From positions 1 to 64,000 of the forward strand of contig DATMRF010000060.1 of NCBI GenBank assembly GCA_035566435.1: a DNA stretch of 64,000 nucleotides, read 5' to 3'. A program made the position numbers and the translations under genes. The notes under the pieces were generated by a model. That model was not told the origin of the DNA. It was given only the letters and a program-made list of their open reading frames with translations, and ran no database searches. Shown piece after piece: positions 62,771 to 64,000 of this stretch. Each line of letters opens with the position of its first letter. Position 1 is the first letter of the stretch. The stretch is from DATMRF01 sp035566435 (GTDB taxonomy: Bacteria; Verrucomicrobiota; Verrucomicrobiia; Limisphaerales; UBA8199).

Positions 62771-64000
62771 ACGGTCCATAGGCATCCGGACGCTCTCGTT
62801 GATCAGCCTGCTGGTATTGGTGGCTTTGAGTTTTTGGGGGTGGCTCTTTGTTTGGGAGCCGGGGCTGCTGTTCGACCGCACGGCCCTGGAGCGCTATGTG
62901 CTCTACAACGAGTTCCTGTTAATCGGGATTCTATTCGGGCTGGGCGGCAAACGCCACGCGGAAGGGCCGCACCAAGGGTTGACGCTGGCGGTCCGACGAA
63001 GCACCCGCCAGGCGGTTCTGGGTTTGTTCTGTGTTTTCTTCATCGTATTCGCGCTACAGGACACGGGGATTTCGCGTTCCTTCTTCCTCAGCTATATACC
63101 GGCACTCTACGTGACCTTGTTGTTCTCGAACTTGTTGGTGCCCAGAGCGCTTGGCAAGTGGGCCTTTTCCGGGGACCGGGAGGAGCGGGTAGCGTTAGCC
63201 GGCACGCTGGAGCAGGCCAGCCAATTCAAACCGTGGCTCGAGCGAAAACGCGTGCTCGGCTTGCGCACTGTTGGCGTGGTCTGCCCGCAACTCGCGACCG
63301 GGAACGGCAACGGGAAGGGGAACGGCGCCAACGGCAATGGCAGTCCTTTCCCGGTGCTGGGGCCGCTGGACCAGATGGGGGAGATACTGAAGAAATCGGC
63401 GATCACGCAGCTGATCGTGCTGGATTTGTCACTGGGTTCGGATCGCTTGCGCAAATTGACGCAGTTGTGTGAGAACGCCGCGGTGCGCCTGGTGGCGCTG
63501 CACGATTTGAACAACTATTTCAACCACACGACAACCACTTTTGAGGACGACGGCGTGAGGTTCATCGGGTTGCGGGAGGAACCGCTGGAAAGCCCGTTTA
63601 ACCGTTTCGTGAAAAGGGTATTGGACCTGGTCATTTCGGTGCCTGTGGTGGTTTTGATTTTGCCCTTCACCTCGCTGCTGGTCTGGGTCCTGCAGCGCCG
63701 GCAATCGCCTGGCCCGGTATTCTACAAGCAAACCCGGGTGGGCTTGATGGGGCACACGTTCCAGATGTTCAAGTACCGCACCATGCGCACCAACCACGGC
63801 AGCGACTCGCAGCAGGCCGCGAAAGAGGATCCCCGGGTTTACCCCGCCGGACGATGGCTGCGGAAGTTCAGCCTGGACGAGCTGCCGCAATTCCTGAACG
63901 TGCTGAAGGGAGAGATGAGTGTGGTGGGGCCCCGGCCACACCTCGAAACGCACGAGGAGCTGTGGGTGCGCGTCATGCGAAAATACATGATCCGGCGGTT
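62760..64000 (+). CDS. Polyprenyl-phosphate sugar transferase (WbaP/EpsE-like), 3' end beyond window
   Basis: The frame from ATG 62760 stays open to the window edge (413 codons). The N-terminal half has four or five membrane helices. A central soluble domain follows, with an NG-repeat insert (TGNGNGKGNGANGNG near residues 180-194). A further membrane helix leads into the bacterial sugar transferase domain (GPVFYKQTRVGLMGHTFQMF, KYRTMR, LRKFSLDELPQFLNVLKGE, MSVVGPRP). It would transfer a sugar-1-phosphate to undecaprenyl phosphate as the first step of repeat-unit synthesis. It overlaps the AraC gene by 11 bp. Confidence 0.93.
   Translation, partial: MLGERSIGIRTLSLISLLVLVALSFWGWLFVWEPGLLFDRTALERYVLYNEFLLIGILFGLGGKRHAEGPHQGLTLAVRRSTRQAVLGLFCVFFIVFALQDTGISRSFFLSYIPALYVTLLFSNLLVPRALGKWAFSGDREERVALAGTLEQASQFKPWLERKRVLGLRTVGVVCPQLATGNGNGKGNGANGNGSPFPVLGPLDQMGEILKKSAITQLIVLDLSLGSDRLRKLTQLCENAAVRLVALHDLNNYFNHTTTTFEDDGVRFIGLREEPLESPFNRFVKRVLDLVISVPVVVLILPFTSLLVWVLQRRQSPGPVFYKQTRVGLMGHTFQMFKYRTMRTNHGSDSQQAAKEDPRVYPAGRWLRKFSLDELPQFLNVLKGEMSVVGPRPHLETHEELWVRVMRKYMIRR

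Overview
The window looks like a chromosomal segment of a Verrucomicrobiota bacterium, most likely of the Pedosphaera/Limisphaera type. This is inferred from gene content only. It has three orphan pseudopilins with a GFTLIELLVVIAIIAILAA-type N-terminus and an H-x9-DG motif, a PEP-CTERM protein, several secreted proteins ending in an RFYRV-type C-terminal domain, two TMTC-like membrane glycosyltransferases, RCC1, LamG and malectin secreted proteins, and few good Shine-Dalgarno sites. No rRNA, tRNA or CRISPR array was seen.

Layout. 1-5 kb: a RadC-like JAB protein, small membrane and lipoproteins, two CheY-like response regulators with a decayed third, and a PiT phosphate permease. 5-12 kb: a pseudopilin, a membrane protein, a decayed serine hydrolase, a large GH30-like secreted glycosidase and a secreted propeller-like protein. 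12-14 kb: a complete 1.63-kb insertion sequence with multiple 10-bp terminal sites, which splits a hypothetical gene and is flanked by a 16/17-bp target duplication. 14-17 kb: Cu/Zn superoxide dismutase, an isochorismatase-like hydrolase, then three gene fragments in a row (LysR, DUF2961/GH172, GH43-like). 17-25 kb: two more pseudopilins around a double-LamG protein and a glycosidase-malectin protein, and a truncated sulfatase-modifying-factor-like gene. 25-34 kb: a SWIM/SNF2 helicase, an orphan TAXI-type binding protein, small membrane and lipoprotein genes, a large multi-pass membrane protein and several pseudogenes.

35-64 kb is mostly cell-envelope and export functions. A minus-strand run reads porin, TPR protein, Cys-rich small protein, outer-membrane barrel, Wza-like export lipoprotein and NusG-like factor. 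It is followed by an intergenic block of 10-bp tandem repeats, an RCC1 protein, a PEP-CTERM protein, a PstS-like secreted protein, two TMTC-like TPR glycosyltransferases, a Sel1 protein, a two-partner secretion pair (TpsB with three POTRA-like repeats, then a 1403-aa TpsA), an AraC regulator, and the start of a polyprenyl-phosphate sugar transferase that runs off the right edge. Together these suggest exopolysaccharide synthesis and export linked to surface-protein sorting. No exosortase gene lies inside the window.

The most interesting pattern is the C-terminal RFYRV-type domain shared by six otherwise unrelated secreted proteins. Two proteins with similar N-terminal domains carry different tails, one PEP-CTERM and one RFYRV, which suggests that the RFYRV domain could be an alternative sorting or anchoring signal.
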